Below the pieces are notes generated by a model that was not told the DNA's origin, did not search any database, and was given only the letters and a program-made list of their open reading frames with translations. Position numbers and translations under genes: made by a program. From Sandaracinus sp. (GTDB lineage: Bacteria; Myxococcota_A; Polyangia; Polyangiales; Houyiibacteriaceae), in assembly GCA_002699025.1 (NCBI GenBank), contig PABA01000014.1, forward strand, positions 1-39,498: a stretch of DNA of 39,498 nucleotides, in the 5' to 3' direction. Of the stretch, positions 1 to 8,111 are shown piece after piece (positions within the stretch are counted from its first letter, which is position 1; each line of letters starts with the position of its first letter).

Positions 1-47
1 CCGGCGGCGAGGGCTGGGGCGGCGGGCTCTTTCGCCTCGCGGCGCAT
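1..47 (-). CDS. possible 5' end of a minus-strand gene leaving the window
   Basis: Reading leftward on the minus strand, an ATG at 47-45 opens 15 sense codons (M-R-R-E-A-K-E-P-A-A...) before the window ends. A GGGGTGG stretch lies just upstream of it. It would be the downstream neighbour of the crtU-like gene on the same strand. The fragment is too short to identify, and it could be chance in DNA of this composition. Confidence 0.25.
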   Translation of the reverse strand, partial: MRREAKEPAAPALAA

Positions 48-59
48 GACCACCCCACG

Positions 60-245
60 ACCCCTCGCTGCTCTCCGCGAACGCGGCCGGTCCGCCCGCC
101 GGCTGGCTGCCCCCGGCGGAGAGCGGACGGCGGAGAGCGGACGGCCGCGCGAGCGAAGCGAGCGCTCCCACGTGCCCGAGTTCCCCGTCCCCCCAGCGAG
201 CGAAGCGAGCGCTCCGAGAAGCGAGCGAAGCGAGCGCCCCAGCCG
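60..245. repeat. single degenerate copy of the modular intergenic repeat
   Basis: This stretch carries the three modules of the window's main repeat family in order. First comes a palindrome-like CTCCGCGAACGCGGCCGG near 76-93. Next are heptameric GCGGAGA/GCGGACG units (about 117-150). Last come several GCGAGCGAAGCGAGCG-type palindromes (about 155-240). The same order is seen at 2480-2600, 3266-4469 and 29525-30125. I see no gene here; the short open frame across it is repeat translation. Confidence 0.6.
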
Positions 246-280
246 CCCGGCGACGCGCCGCAGGCGCGGCTCCGGGCGGC

Positions 281-1702
281 TCAGAGGCGGAGCGCGCTGA
301 GGAGGCCGGTGGCGGGCGGGCGATGCACCGGCTCGGCGTCGCGGCGGAGGAGCACGTTGGCGCCCAGGAAGCCGCTCGAGACGGCGCGCTCCATGAGCGC
401 CGAGGGGAAGGGGAGGCGCACGAAGTCGCCGGCGAGCACGACCTCGGGGAGCGCGGTCCGCACGGTGGGGCGGCGCGCGTGGCTGCCGGGCGGGAAGGCC
501 GGGCAGTCGCGCTCGAGGAGGAAGCGCTCGTCGAGCACGCGCGCGGTCCGCGTCTCCGGGTAGTGGGTGTGGAGCCCGGTGAGCAGGTCGGCGCGGATGG
601 CCTCCTCGCCGAGGTGCGGCGGGATCGCGTAGCCGTGGAGCTCGACGACGGAGCCGCCGGTGCGCTTCGCCCAGGCGCGGCTCTCGTCCTCGACCTTCTC
701 GTAGACGCTGATGTTCTCGAGCAGGCCGGTCTGCGCCGTGCCAGCGAAAGCGGGGCGCTCCGGGCGCACGGGCCGATCGAGCCAGAGGCGCCAGACGGCG
801 AAGGGCCAGGTCACCTCGAGCGCGCCGATCTGCCCCCGGAGCGGCTCGCCGAGGTCGGGCGAGGCGGCGGCGAGGGCGCGGAGCCCGGGCACGTTCAGCG
901 CCAGCACGAGCGCGTCGGCCTCGAGCGTCGCGGGCCCGCCTTCGCCCCGCAGGTGCACGCGGAGCGGCTCGCGCTCGACCCGCTCCACGGCCGCGCCGAG
1001 CCGGAAGCGCGCGCCCCGCGCCTCGAGGTACGCCCGAAGCGGATCGAAGAGCGCCGCCGAGAAGGGCCGGTCGAGCGTGTCGAAGAGGAGCCCGTCCGGG
1101 TTGCCCGTGAAGTAGAAGTGGAACTGCATCAGCAGCTCGCCGGCGGAGAACTCCTCCTCCGGGTTGAAGAAGCTGTGCGCGAAGACGCCGAAGAGGAGCT
1201 CCTTCGCCTCCTCCGGGAAGCGCAGCGAGCTCAGGTACGCGGCGGCGGAGACGTGGTCCCAGCGCGCGTAGGTGTGCGGCCCGTAGCCGAGCATGGCCGA
1301 CGTGCGGAGCGCGCGGACGCGGAGCAGGTCGCGGAGGCCGAGCGTGTCGGTTCGGCGCACGAGCTCGACGATGTTCTGCGGCGTGCGCGTGGGGAGGTCG
1401 CGGAAGGACTCGGCGCGGCCGCCGGGCGCGTAGATCGGGTAGTCCGCCTGCGGCGTGAGGTGGGCGAGCGTCGGGTCGACGCGCCGCATCAGCGCGCGGA
1501 GGTTGTGGTACTGGCGGAAGAAGGCGTGGAAGCCGCGCTCCATCTGGAAGGGCGTCCCGTCGGCGAGCGTGTCCGGCCAGGCGCCGGCCCGGCCGCCGAG
1601 GAAGCGCTCCTTCTCGACGACGGTCACCTCGGCGCCCCCCTCGGCGAGCACGGTGGCCGCGGCGAGCCCGGCGAGCCCGCCGCCGGCGACGACGACCTTC
1701 AC
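281..1702 (-). CDS. crtU: CrtU-like carotenoid desaturase/methyltransferase (FAD oxidoreductase)
   Basis: A 473-residue flavoprotein of the phytoene-desaturase superfamily. An N-terminal dinucleotide-binding motif GGGLAGLAAA (residues 7-16) is followed by the acidic end of beta-2 (VVEKE) and the FLGGRAG motif. The segment RGFHAFFRQYHNLRALMRR (56-74) is characteristic of isorenieratene synthase-type CrtU enzymes. These convert beta-ionone rings to aromatic rings by desaturation and methyl migration. The C-terminal FAD-binding segment is LPEVVLAGDFVRLPFPSALMERAVSSG-like. The start is GTG 1702, overlapping the stop of the upstream methyltransferase gene by 4 nt (GTGA), so translation is probably coupled. 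The CrtU call is from family resemblance. A related carotene oxidoreductase is possible, and no crtE, crtB, crtI or crtY gene is in the window. Confidence 0.8.
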   Translation of the reverse strand: MKVVVAGGGLAGLAAATVLAEGGAEVTVVEKERFLGGRAGAWPDTLADGTPFQMERGFHAFFRQYHNLRALMRRVDPTLAHLTPQADYPIYAPGGRAESFRDLPTRTPQNIVELVRRTDTLGLRDLLRVRALRTSAMLGYGPHTYARWDHVSAAAYLSSLRFPEEAKELLFGVFAHSFFNPEEEFSAGELLMQFHFYFTGNPDGLLFDTLDRPFSAALFDPLRAYLEARGARFRLGAAVERVEREPLRVHLRGEGGPATLEADALVLALNVPGLRALAAASPDLGEPLRGQIGALEVTWPFAVWRLWLDRPVRPERPAFAGTAQTGLLENISVYEKVEDESRAWAKRTGGSVVELHGYAIPPHLGEEAIRADLLTGLHTHYPETRTARVLDERFLLERDCPAFPPGSHARRPTVRTALPEVVLAGDFVRLPFPSALMERAVSSGFLGANVLLRRDAEPVHRPPATGLLSALRL

Positions 1703-2406
1703 GGCTTCCTCGCGACGAAGGTGTGGACGATGCCCTTCTGCCAGCCGCCGGCCTCGTGCACGCGGACCTGCCGGAAGCCCGCGCGGAGGAGGCGCCGCCG
1801 GAGCTGCTCGGCCCGGTCGAAGGCGAGCACGGAGCGGCGAAGGTAGCGGTAGATGTCCGCCGTGCCGGCCGTGAGCAGGCCGCCGGGGACGATCACGCCG
1901 AGCGTCACGGCGTTCCAGGTCCAGCGCGCGCGGGCCGAGCCGTCGAGGCTGTACTCGTGGACGGCCAGCAGGCCGCCCGGGCGGAGGAGGGCGAGGACGT
2001 TCGCGAGGCCCCGATCCGGGTCCGGGAGGTTGCGGAGGCCATAGGCCATGAAGACCGCGTCGAAGGGCCCCTCGACGCCGGCGGCGGCCGGATCGGTGGC
2101 GTCGCCGAGGACCCAGCGCGCGTCGAGATCGGTCTTCTGGCGGGCCTTGGCGAGCATGCCCTCGGAGGCGTCGAGGGCGACCAGCTCGCCGGTGGGGAAG
2201 GCGTCGCGGAGGGCCGCGGTGGAGAGGCCGGTGCCGCAGCAGAGGTCGAGGACGCGCGGGGGGCCATCGCTCGGCGGGAGCGGCTCGAGGCGCGCCGCGC
2301 TCTCGCGGAGGTGGCGCCGGTAGCCGGGGTTGGCGCCGGTCAGCAGGTCGTAGGTGCCGGCGATGCGGTCGAAGGCGCGCGGCACCGCCGCTTTCGCGAG
2401 AGGCAT
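1699..2406 (-). CDS. crtT: UbiE/CrtT-like SAM-dependent methyltransferase
   Basis: A 235-residue class I methyltransferase. The UbiE-type N-terminal motif FDRIAGTYDLL is at residues 12-22. SAM motif I, VLDLCCGTGLSTAAL, starts at residue 52. An acidic residue follows in VALDASEGML, and motif II-like FDAVFMAYGLRNLPD resembles menaquinone/ubiquinone C-methyltransferases. The C-terminus (GWQKGIVHTFVARKP) also fits UbiE relatives. It is the first gene of a two-gene unit with the crtU-like gene (4-nt overlap). Streptomyces carotenoid clusters place a methyltransferase (CrtT) beside CrtU, so a carotenoid or carotenoid-quinone substrate is the inference. No Shine-Dalgarno is visible; TAACCC lies 7-8 nt before the ATG. 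A housekeeping UbiE role cannot be excluded. Confidence 0.75.
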   Translation of the reverse strand: MPLAKAAVPRAFDRIAGTYDLLTGANPGYRRHLRESAARLEPLPPSDGPPRVLDLCCGTGLSTAALRDAFPTGELVALDASEGMLAKARQKTDLDARWVLGDATDPAAAGVEGPFDAVFMAYGLRNLPDPDRGLANVLALLRPGGLLAVHEYSLDGSARARWTWNAVTLGVIVPGGLLTAGTADIYRYLRRSVLAFDRAEQLRRRLLRAGFRQVRVHEAGGWQKGIVHTFVARKP

Positions 2407-2479
2407 GGCGAGGGGTTAGGGCGGCGGGGGAGGGGGAGCAAGCGGGAGCCTCCCGGCGTTCGTGGGGCCTCGGCGAGCG

Positions 2480-2605
2480 CCGCGAGGGACCCCGCGCCAC
2501 GAACGCGGCCGCCGCGCCGCCCGACGGACAGCGGCGCCGGACAGCGGCGACGGAGAGCGGGCGGCGGAGAGCGGCGGGCGGCGCGAGCGGCCGCGAGCTC
2601 GGGAG
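2480..2605. repeat. degenerate copy of the modular intergenic repeat between divergent genes
   Basis: The gap 2407-2641 between the divergent methyltransferase and TetR genes is mostly one imperfect copy of the repeat family. CGCGAACGCGGCCGCC-like sequence is followed by GGACAGCGGC, GGAGAGCGGGC heptamer-like units and a GCGCGAGCGGCCGCGAGC end. The order matches the copies at 60-245 and in the 3.3-4.5 kb array. Confidence 0.55.
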
Positions 2606-2633
2606 TCGACAGGGGAGGGGCTTCCGGTAGGCT
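2606..2633 (+). promoter_or_regulatory. candidate promoter of the TetR gene (near-leaderless)
   Basis: TCGACA (2606-2611, one mismatch to TTGACA) and TAGGCT (2628-2633) are spaced 16 bp. The expected transcription start falls within a few bases of the ATG at 2642. There is no convincing ribosome-binding site, so a leaderless mRNA is likely. This is assigned by eye only. Confidence 0.4.
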
Positions 2634-2641
2634 CGGGCGGG

Positions 2642-3265
2642 ATGGAGACCGACCGCGCCGCGAAGCCCGTCGCCTCGAGCAGCAGCCGGCCGCCGCGAGG
2701 CCGCGACAAGCGAAGGGCGCTCGTCTCGGCGGCGCGGGACGCGCTCTACGAGCTCGGCCTGAAGAAGACGACGCTGGCGGAGGTCGCGCGGCGGGCCGAG
2801 GTGCCGCTCGGCAACGTCTACTACTACTACAAGAGCAAGGGCGCGCTGATCGGCGCCGTCATCGAGGCGCGGCGCGGGGAGCTCGAGGCGGAGCTCGAGG
2901 CATGCGCCGGGGCCGGGGCGCCGCGGGAGCAGCTCTGCGCTTTCCTGACGGCGCAAGCGCGCGGGGCGGAGACCAAGGCGCGCCTCGGCTGCCCGCTGGC
3001 GACGCTCGCGCAGGACCTCCGCAAAGGGGAGCACCCGCGCGCGGGGGAGGCGCGGGCGCTCCTCGAGCTGCAGCTCGGCTGGCTCGAGGCGCGCTTCCGG
3101 CGCGAAGACGACGAGGAGCGACGCAGCGGGCGGGCGCGCGAGCTCGCCGAGCAGCTCCTCGCCGCCGTCCACGGCGCCTTCGTGCTCGCGCATGCCTTGG
3201 ACGACCCGAGCGTGGTCCGGCGCCGCATGGGCGCGCTCGAAGGCTGGGTCGTCGCGCGCACCTGA
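2642..3265 (+). CDS. TetR/AcrR-family transcriptional regulator
   Basis: A 207-residue protein with a typical TetR N-terminal helix-turn-helix. RDKRRALVSAARDALYELG leads into TTLAEVARRAEVPLGNVYYYYKSK (about residues 41-64), and the YYYYKSK recognition-helix end is diagnostic. The ligand domain contains GCPLATLAQDL, similar to AcuR/YjdC-type regulators. ATG 2642 is preferred over the longer open frame because the upstream part is only repeat sequence. It is transcribed divergently from the crtT/crtU pair, the classic arrangement for a regulator of the neighbour, but no operator was identified. The 1.2-kb repeat array begins directly at its TGA stop. The ligand is unknown. Confidence 0.88.
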   Translation: METDRAAKPVASSSSRPPRGRDKRRALVSAARDALYELGLKKTTLAEVARRAEVPLGNVYYYYKSKGALIGAVIEARRGELEAELEACAGAGAPREQLCAFLTAQARGAETKARLGCPLATLAQDLRKGEHPRAGEARALLELQLGWLEARFRREDDEERRSGRARELAEQLLAAVHGAFVLAHALDDPSVVRRRMGALEGWVVART

Positions 3266-4469
3266 CGCTCGCTGCCCGCTCGCTGCGCTCGCTGCGCTCG
3301 CTGCGCTCGCTGCTGTCCGCCGTCCGCTTTCCGCTGTCCGTGGCGGCTGTCCAGCGTGGAGGGCGGTGGCCGCGTCCGCGGAGGGGGCGGGCAGTCGCGT
3401 GCTCGCTGCCCGCTCGCTGCGCTCGCTGCTGTCCGCCGTCCGCTTTCCGCTGTCCGTGGCGGCTGTCCAGCGTGGGAGGTGGCGGCCGCATCCGCGGAGG
3501 GGCGGGCAGTCGCGTGCTCGCTGCGCTCGCTGCCCGCTCGCTGCGCTCGCTGCCCGCTCGCTGCGCTCGCAGCTGTCCGCCGTCCGCTTTCCGCTGTCCG
3601 TGGTGGCTGTCCAGCGTGGGGGGCGGCGGCCGCGTCCGCGGAGGGGGCGGGCAGTCGTGGGCTCGCTGTGCTCGCAGCCGTCTGCCGTCCGCTTTCCGCT
3701 GTCCGTGGCGGCTGTCCAGCGTGGGGGGCGGCGGCCGCGTCCGCGGAGGGGCAGTCGCGGCGTTTGCATCGGCTGCCCCCCTGACTCCGCGAAGCGCCGC
3801 GCCGGTCGAAGAACCGCGGCGGACCGCGGACGGCGGACCGCGGAGGGCCGCGACCGAAGGGAGCGCGAGCATCGGCTGCCCCCTGACTCCGCGAAGCGGC
3901 CGCCCCCCGCGCCGGTCGAAGAACCGCGGCGGACAGCGGAAAGCGGAACGCGGACGGCCGCAACCGAAGGGAGCGCGAGCGTTGGCTGCCCCCTGACTCC
4001 GCGTACGCGGCCGCCCCCCGCGCCGGTCGAAGAACCGCGGCGGACAGCGGAGAGCGGACGGCGGACGGCCGCGACCGAAGGGAGCGCGTGCGTCGGCTGC
4101 GCCCTGACTCCGCGTACGCGGCCGCCCACCGCGCCGGTCGAAGAACCGCGGCGGACAGCGGAAAGCGGAAAGCGGACGGCCGCGACCGAAGGGAGCGAGA
4201 GCGTCGGCTGCCCCCGAACTCCGCGAAGCGGCCGCCCACCGCGCCGGTCGAAGAACCGCGGCGGACAGCGGAAAGCGGAACGCGGACGGCCGCGACCGAA
4301 GGGAGCGCGAGCGGACGGCCGCGACCGAAGGGAGCGCGAGCGTCGGCTGCCCCCGAGCTCCGCTTACGCGGCCGCCCACCGCGCCCGTCGAAGAACCGCG
4401 GCGGACAGCGGAAAGCGGAAAGCGGACGGCAGCGAGCGCAGCGAGCGGGCAGCGAGCGGGCAGCGAGCG
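3266..4469. repeat. two opposed tandem arrays filling a convergent gap
   Basis: No gene is present in these 1.2 kb. The left half (3266-3770) has four units starting at about 3316, 3432, 3576 and 3681 with a TCCGCCGTCCGCTTTCCGC core. The right half (3780-4440) has six units of about 110 bp with GGTCGAAGAACCGCGGCGG cores at about 3801, 3911, 4022, 4133, 4243 and 4383. The right half is the other orientation of the same module order: CTCCGCGTACGCGGCCGCC palindrome, GTCGAAGAACCGCGG, GCGGAAA/GCGGACA heptamers, GCGAGCG palindromes. Both ends run exactly to the stop codons of the flanking genes, and the first 22 nt after TGA are the same on both sides. Long open frames across it are artefacts. Confidence 0.9.
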
Positions 4470-6437
4470 TCAGCGAGCGCAGAGGGCGCGGAGGCGGAGG
4501 AGCTCGCCGACGCTCCAGGCCTGGAAGGGCGTGCCGCGCGGGGTGAAGGGCGGGGTGGCGTCGGCGATCTCCGAGACGTGCCCGACGCCGGCCTCGTCGA
4601 GGTGCGCCTCGAGCGGGGCGAGGAAGCGCTCGCGGGCCTCGGCCTTCGCGGCGTCCGTCGACCCGCGCACGCGCAGCCAGGCCTCCACGAAGGGGCCGAG
4701 GAGCCAGCCCCAGGCGATGCCCTGGTGGTAGCTCCCGTCGCGCTGCCGCACGCCGCCCTCGTAGCGCCCGACGAAGTCCGGGTGCGCCGGGTCGAGGCTG
4801 CGCATGCCGAGCGGGGTCCAGAGCTTCTCCTCGGCGAGGTCGACGACCCGCCGCGCCGCGTCATCGTCGAGGAGCGGCCGGGGGAGCCCGCCCACGGCGA
4901 AGAGCATGTTCGGCCGGATGGACGCGTCGCAGCGCCCGGGCTCGTGGTCGGCGTCGATGACGTCGAAGAGCCCGCCGGTCTCCGCGCAGGGGAAGCGCGC
5001 GAGGAAGCTCGTCGCCGCGAGCTCCCGGAGCGCGTGGTACTCGGTGAAGCGCGGCGCCACCACGTCGAGCGCGTTCACCCAGAGCGCCTGGATCTCGACC
5101 GGCTTGCCGATGCGCGGCGTGACGACCCAGTCGCCGACCTTCGCGTCCATCCAGGTGAGCTGCACGCCGGGCTCCCCGCAGGCGACGAGCCCGTCCTCGT
5201 CCACGCGGATGCGGTAGCGCGTGCCGCGCCGGTAGCCCTCGACGATCGCGCGCGCCGCCTGGAGCAGCACGTCGACCTCGCCCTCGCTCGCCGGCGTGCC
5301 GCTCTCGCGCCGCGCGCGCAGGTACTCGCCGACCACGACCACGTACCAGAGCGAGGCGTCGACGCTGTTGTACTCGGGTGTGTCGCCGGCGTCCGGGAAG
5401 CGGTTGGGGAGCATGCCCTCGGAGACGGCGCCGGCCCACTCGCGGAGGATGCGCCCGGCGCGGTCGAGCTGGGGGCCCACCGCCGACTGCGGGGCCAAAC
5501 AGAGGCCGCGGAGCGCGATGAAGGTGTCGCGGCCCCAGTCGCCGAACCACGGGTAGCCGGCGATGACGCTCTCGCCGCGGCCGCGCTGCACGACGTAGGC
5601 CTCGGCGGCGCGGTGGAGCGGGTCGGCGAAGGCGCGGCGGCGCGCGGCCTCCTCGCGGCGGAGCGCGGCGGGGGGCGGGGTCTCGACGCCCTCGGGGGCG
5701 AAGAGGAGCTCGGCGCCTTCCTCGTGCGCGGCGAGGTCGAAGCTCAGCTCGCCGGGGGAGAAGAGGTCCTCGAGGTGGTCGAGGCCGCGCTCGCGCTCGC
5801 GGGCGAGGAGGAAGCGGTGGTACCAGCTCGGCGCGTGCCGGTAGGCGCCGTTGGTGCGCGCGACGACGCCCGGCTCGTGGCCGGGCGAGGCCCAGGCGAT
5901 GGTGGCGGCGGTCGGGTCGAAGCGGACGGCGGCGTCGCGGGGGTGCGCGCCCATGAGCGCGTGGAAGAAGCGGCCGGCGAGGAGCGGGCGGACGAGGAGG
6001 CGGGAGGGGCCCTCGCCTTCCTCGCGGATCCAGCGGAGGACGGAGAGGGGGCGGCCGCGCGGGACGAAGAGCTCCTGGCGGAGGCGCGTGCCGTCGGGGA
6101 GGGCGAAGCGCCAGGTGGGCCAGGGCTCGGGGGCGAAGGCGGCGAGGTGGTCGACGCCGCGCGGGTGGAGGACGTCGTCGGCGTAGCGCTGCGTGCTCAG
6201 GGGGAAGCGGCCGCGGGCGGTCTCGACGAAGGCCTCGAGGCCGGCGACCAGGAGCACGCGCTCGGCGGGGGGCTTCTTCGCGACGAGGAGCAGCCCGTGG
6301 TAGCGGCGCGAGCGCGGGCCGGCGACCGTGCCGCTCGCGAACCCGCCGAGGCCGTCCGCCTCGAGCCACTCGCGCCGCTCTTCCCGCGCGGCGTCCACCC
6401 GATCCCCGTGTGCGTGCGCCCCGTCCGCGTGCTCCAT
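4470..6437 (-). CDS. glycogen debranching enzyme, amylo-alpha-1,6-glucosidase type
   Basis: A 655-residue cytoplasmic enzyme (no signal peptide) that hydrolyses alpha-1,6-linked glucose stubs of glycogen. The N-terminal domain opens with EWLEADGLGGFASGTVAG and RRYHGLLL (about residues 23-52), the hallmark of bacterial/archaeal debranching enzymes of the GDE_N type. The C-terminal (alpha/alpha)6-barrel carries GYPWFGDWGRDTFIALRGL, EYNSVDASLWYV and SYHQGIAWGWLLGPF, conserved in the amylo-1,6-glucosidase family. The length is normal. It lies 36 bp downstream of the glycosyltransferase gene on the same strand, so the two are probably co-transcribed. The ATG at 6437 has no Shine-Dalgarno but has TAGCCT seven bases before it, hinting at its own leaderless transcript. 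Its stop codon abuts the repeat array. Confidence 0.9.
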   Translation of the reverse strand: MEHADGAHAHGDRVDAAREERREWLEADGLGGFASGTVAGPRSRRYHGLLLVAKKPPAERVLLVAGLEAFVETARGRFPLSTQRYADDVLHPRGVDHLAAFAPEPWPTWRFALPDGTRLRQELFVPRGRPLSVLRWIREEGEGPSRLLVRPLLAGRFFHALMGAHPRDAAVRFDPTAATIAWASPGHEPGVVARTNGAYRHAPSWYHRFLLARERERGLDHLEDLFSPGELSFDLAAHEEGAELLFAPEGVETPPPAALRREEAARRRAFADPLHRAAEAYVVQRGRGESVIAGYPWFGDWGRDTFIALRGLCLAPQSAVGPQLDRAGRILREWAGAVSEGMLPNRFPDAGDTPEYNSVDASLWYVVVVGEYLRARRESGTPASEGEVDVLLQAARAIVEGYRRGTRYRIRVDEDGLVACGEPGVQLTWMDAKVGDWVVTPRIGKPVEIQALWVNALDVVAPRFTEYHALRELAATSFLARFPCAETGGLFDVIDADHEPGRCDASIRPNMLFAVGGLPRPLLDDDAARRVVDLAEEKLWTPLGMRSLDPAHPDFVGRYEGGVRQRDGSYHQGIAWGWLLGPFVEAWLRVRGSTDAAKAEARERFLAPLEAHLDEAGVGHVSEIADATPPFTPRGTPFQAWSVGELLRLRALCAR

Positions 6438-6473
6438 GGCGCGAGGCTACCAGGGGACGCGGGCGGCCGTTGC

Positions 6474-7448
6474 TCAGCCCAGGAACTCGGCGATCAGCGC
6501 GCGCCACTGCTCGCGCCAGCGCGCCTCGTGGAACTCGCGCAGGGCTTTCGCGCGGCTGGCGGCGCCCATCTTCTCGGCGAGGCCGTCGTCGCTCAGGAGC
6601 TGCTGGAGCGCCTCGCGGGCCTGGTGGCCGTCGTCGACGACGAAGCCGTTCACGCCGTGCTCGACGTAGCGCTCGATGCCGGGCAGGCGGAAGCTGACGA
6701 GCGGGAGGCCGGTCATCATCGCCTCGATCAGGGTGATCGTGTACTCCTGCTCGCCGTCGTGGAGGTAGACGCGGGCGCGCCGGAGCTCACGCTGCAGGTC
6801 GGCGTACTCGTAGACCTCCTGCTCCGGGTCGAGGTGGTCGACGTGGAGGAAGGGGAGCCCCTCGGTGGCCTCCGGGACCGCCCACCAGTGCCAGCCGCGG
6901 TCCTTCCAGGAGTGGATGATGGAGAGCACGCCGCCCTCGAGCGTGCTCGGCGCGTAGGCGTCCGGGTCGAGGCCGAGGGGCACGTAGGGGACGTCGACGC
7001 CGTAGGTCTCCTTCAGCCAGGCGACCGTGTTCGGGTAGAAGCTGACCACCGTGAAGTCGTCGCGCGCGAGGAGCTCGTCCCACTCGTGGCGCTCGAGCTC
7101 GGCGACCTTGGCGACGCGGTAGAGCTTCGGCAGCTCGCGGCGCTCGCGGAAGAGCTTGAACTGCCAGTTGAACATCAGCCACGCCATGTCGTAGCGCTCG
7201 GGCCAGCCGCTCCGGGCCGGGTCGTCGAGGAGGCGCGCGTAGTCGGCGGGGCCCCAGTCCAGGTGCGCCTCGTCGAAGGCCGGGAGCACGTTGTGGACGT
7301 TCGGCGGCTGGGGGCGCCAGTAGTGGAACTGGTCCCAGTGGCCGAGGAACCAGGTCGGCAGGCCGACGCGGCAGAAGTGGTACTGGACGCCCGGGTGCGT
7401 GGGGACGATCAGGAGCTGGGGGTCGTCGCCGGTGGTGGCCTCGCTCAT
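6474..7448 (-). CDS. GT4-like glycosyltransferase
   Basis: A 324-residue cytosolic GT-B fold glycosyltransferase. The C-terminal nucleotide-sugar half contains GEQEYTITLIEAMMTGLPLV (about residues 231-250) followed by PGIERYVEHGVNGFVVDD, typical of group-1 (GT4) transferases, including the E-x7-E type region. The N-terminal half is more divergent (VPTHPGVQYHFCRVGLPTWFLGHWDQ). It is upstream of and probably co-transcribed with the debranching enzyme, so a role in glycogen, trehalose or another storage or envelope glucan is inferred. The acceptor and donor cannot be read from the sequence. ATG 7448 is chosen because the upstream sequence is repeat. Confidence 0.8.
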   Translation of the reverse strand: MSEATTGDDPQLLIVPTHPGVQYHFCRVGLPTWFLGHWDQFHYWRPQPPNVHNVLPAFDEAHLDWGPADYARLLDDPARSGWPERYDMAWLMFNWQFKLFRERRELPKLYRVAKVAELERHEWDELLARDDFTVVSFYPNTVAWLKETYGVDVPYVPLGLDPDAYAPSTLEGGVLSIIHSWKDRGWHWWAVPEATEGLPFLHVDHLDPEQEVYEYADLQRELRRARVYLHDGEQEYTITLIEAMMTGLPLVSFRLPGIERYVEHGVNGFVVDDGHQAREALQQLLSDDGLAEKMGAASRAKALREFHEARWREQWRALIAEFLG

Positions 7449-7489
7449 GCGGAGGCTCCTACCACGCGGGCGCGGGGGCGCGAAGCCCG

Positions 7490-7638
7490 GCGGCGGCGAG
7501 CTCGGCGCGGCGTGACGACGTCGGTCCGGGGACCGCGACCTCGGCGTGGCGACCTGGGTGCGGTGGCGGCGACCTCGGCGCGGCGAGCTCGGCGCGGCGA
7601 CCTGAGTGCGGTGGCGGCGAGCTCGGCGCGGTGACGAC
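7490..7638. repeat. low-complexity GGCGAGCTCGGCGCGG repeat
   Basis: The gap between the small lipoprotein stop and the glycosyltransferase start is built of imperfect GGCGAGCTCGGCGCGG / GGCGACCTCGGCGCGG units and a twice-used CCTG(A/G)GTGCGGTGGCGGCGA segment. The sequence differs from the main repeat family. It ends directly at the lipoprotein stop codon. Confidence 0.6.
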
Positions 7639-8016
7639 TCAGCGCGGCGGGGCGAGGGCGTCGGGGCTCTCGCGCGTGCTCTCCCCGCCGTTCTGCCGGC
7701 CGCTCTGCCGGTCGCTCTCCTGGTCGTTCTGCCGGGCGGCCTCGCCACCGGCGGCGGAGGCGTCCGCGCGGGCGGCCGGCTCCTCCTCGCTCACCCCGAG
7801 GCGCTCGCAGGCGTCGCGGTTCGGGCAGCGGTAGAGGGCGCGCTGGCCGCAGCCCTCGACCTCGAAGACGTCGATGGCGATGGGGGTGGCGGTGATCTCC
7901 TGCGGCGGGCAGCCGAGGTCCCGGGACGCCCAGTGGCGCGCCGTCGAGCGCGCCCCGCCGCAGGCCGTCAGGCCGACCAGGGCGACGAGCCCGACGAGGG
8001 AGGCGAGCGAGCGCAC
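7639..8016 (-). CDS. small lipoprotein with Cys-rich myxobacterial domain
   Basis: With start GTG 8016 the product is 125 residues. The signal peptide is RSLASLVGLVALVGLTAC with a lipobox ending in Cys. It is followed by a short domain (WASRDLGCPPQEIT...FEVEGCGQRALYRCP) whose DLGCP and V-x-GCG-x-x-A-x-Y-x-C pattern I associate with small myxobacterial lipoproteins of unknown function. The C-terminal third is hydrophilic Q/S/E-rich and probably disordered. A TTG at 8091 would add 25 residues that make a poor signal peptide, so the GTG is preferred. It is divergent from the amidotransferase/transglutaminase fusion gene, with starts 95 bp apart. Confidence 0.65.
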   Translation of the reverse strand: MRSLASLVGLVALVGLTACGGARSTARHWASRDLGCPPQEITATPIAIDVFEVEGCGQRALYRCPNRDACERLGVSEEEPAARADASAAGGEAARQNDQESDRQSGRQNGGESTRESPDALAPPR

Positions 8017-8111
8017 CTCCCCAGCGTGCGCCGGCGCCCGTTCGGCGGCAACGCACGGCGCGATCGGCGCGGCGGTGTTTTCCGTTGCCAAGGCGCCTCC
8101 GCGACTGAACG

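Noticed and set aside
46-300. An 84-codon plus-strand gene at the left edge
   Set aside because: Its translation is R/S/E/P repeats produced by the intergenic repeat copy, with no ribosome-binding site or domain.
281-4129. A 1282-codon minus-strand open frame
   Set aside because: Only its last 473 codons (from GTG 1702) resemble a protein. The rest runs antisense to the TetR gene and through repeat DNA, giving Arg/Pro/Ala-rich nonsense.
3192-7634. A 1480-codon plus-strand open frame
   Set aside because: It crosses the repeat array and then lies antisense to the debranching-enzyme and glycosyltransferase genes. It is a consequence of extreme GC content with few stop codons.
8017-8091. A TTG start lengthening the small lipoprotein by 25 residues
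   Set aside because: The added residues are not signal-like and push the hydrophobic core far from the N-terminus; GTG 8016 gives a proper lipoprotein signal.
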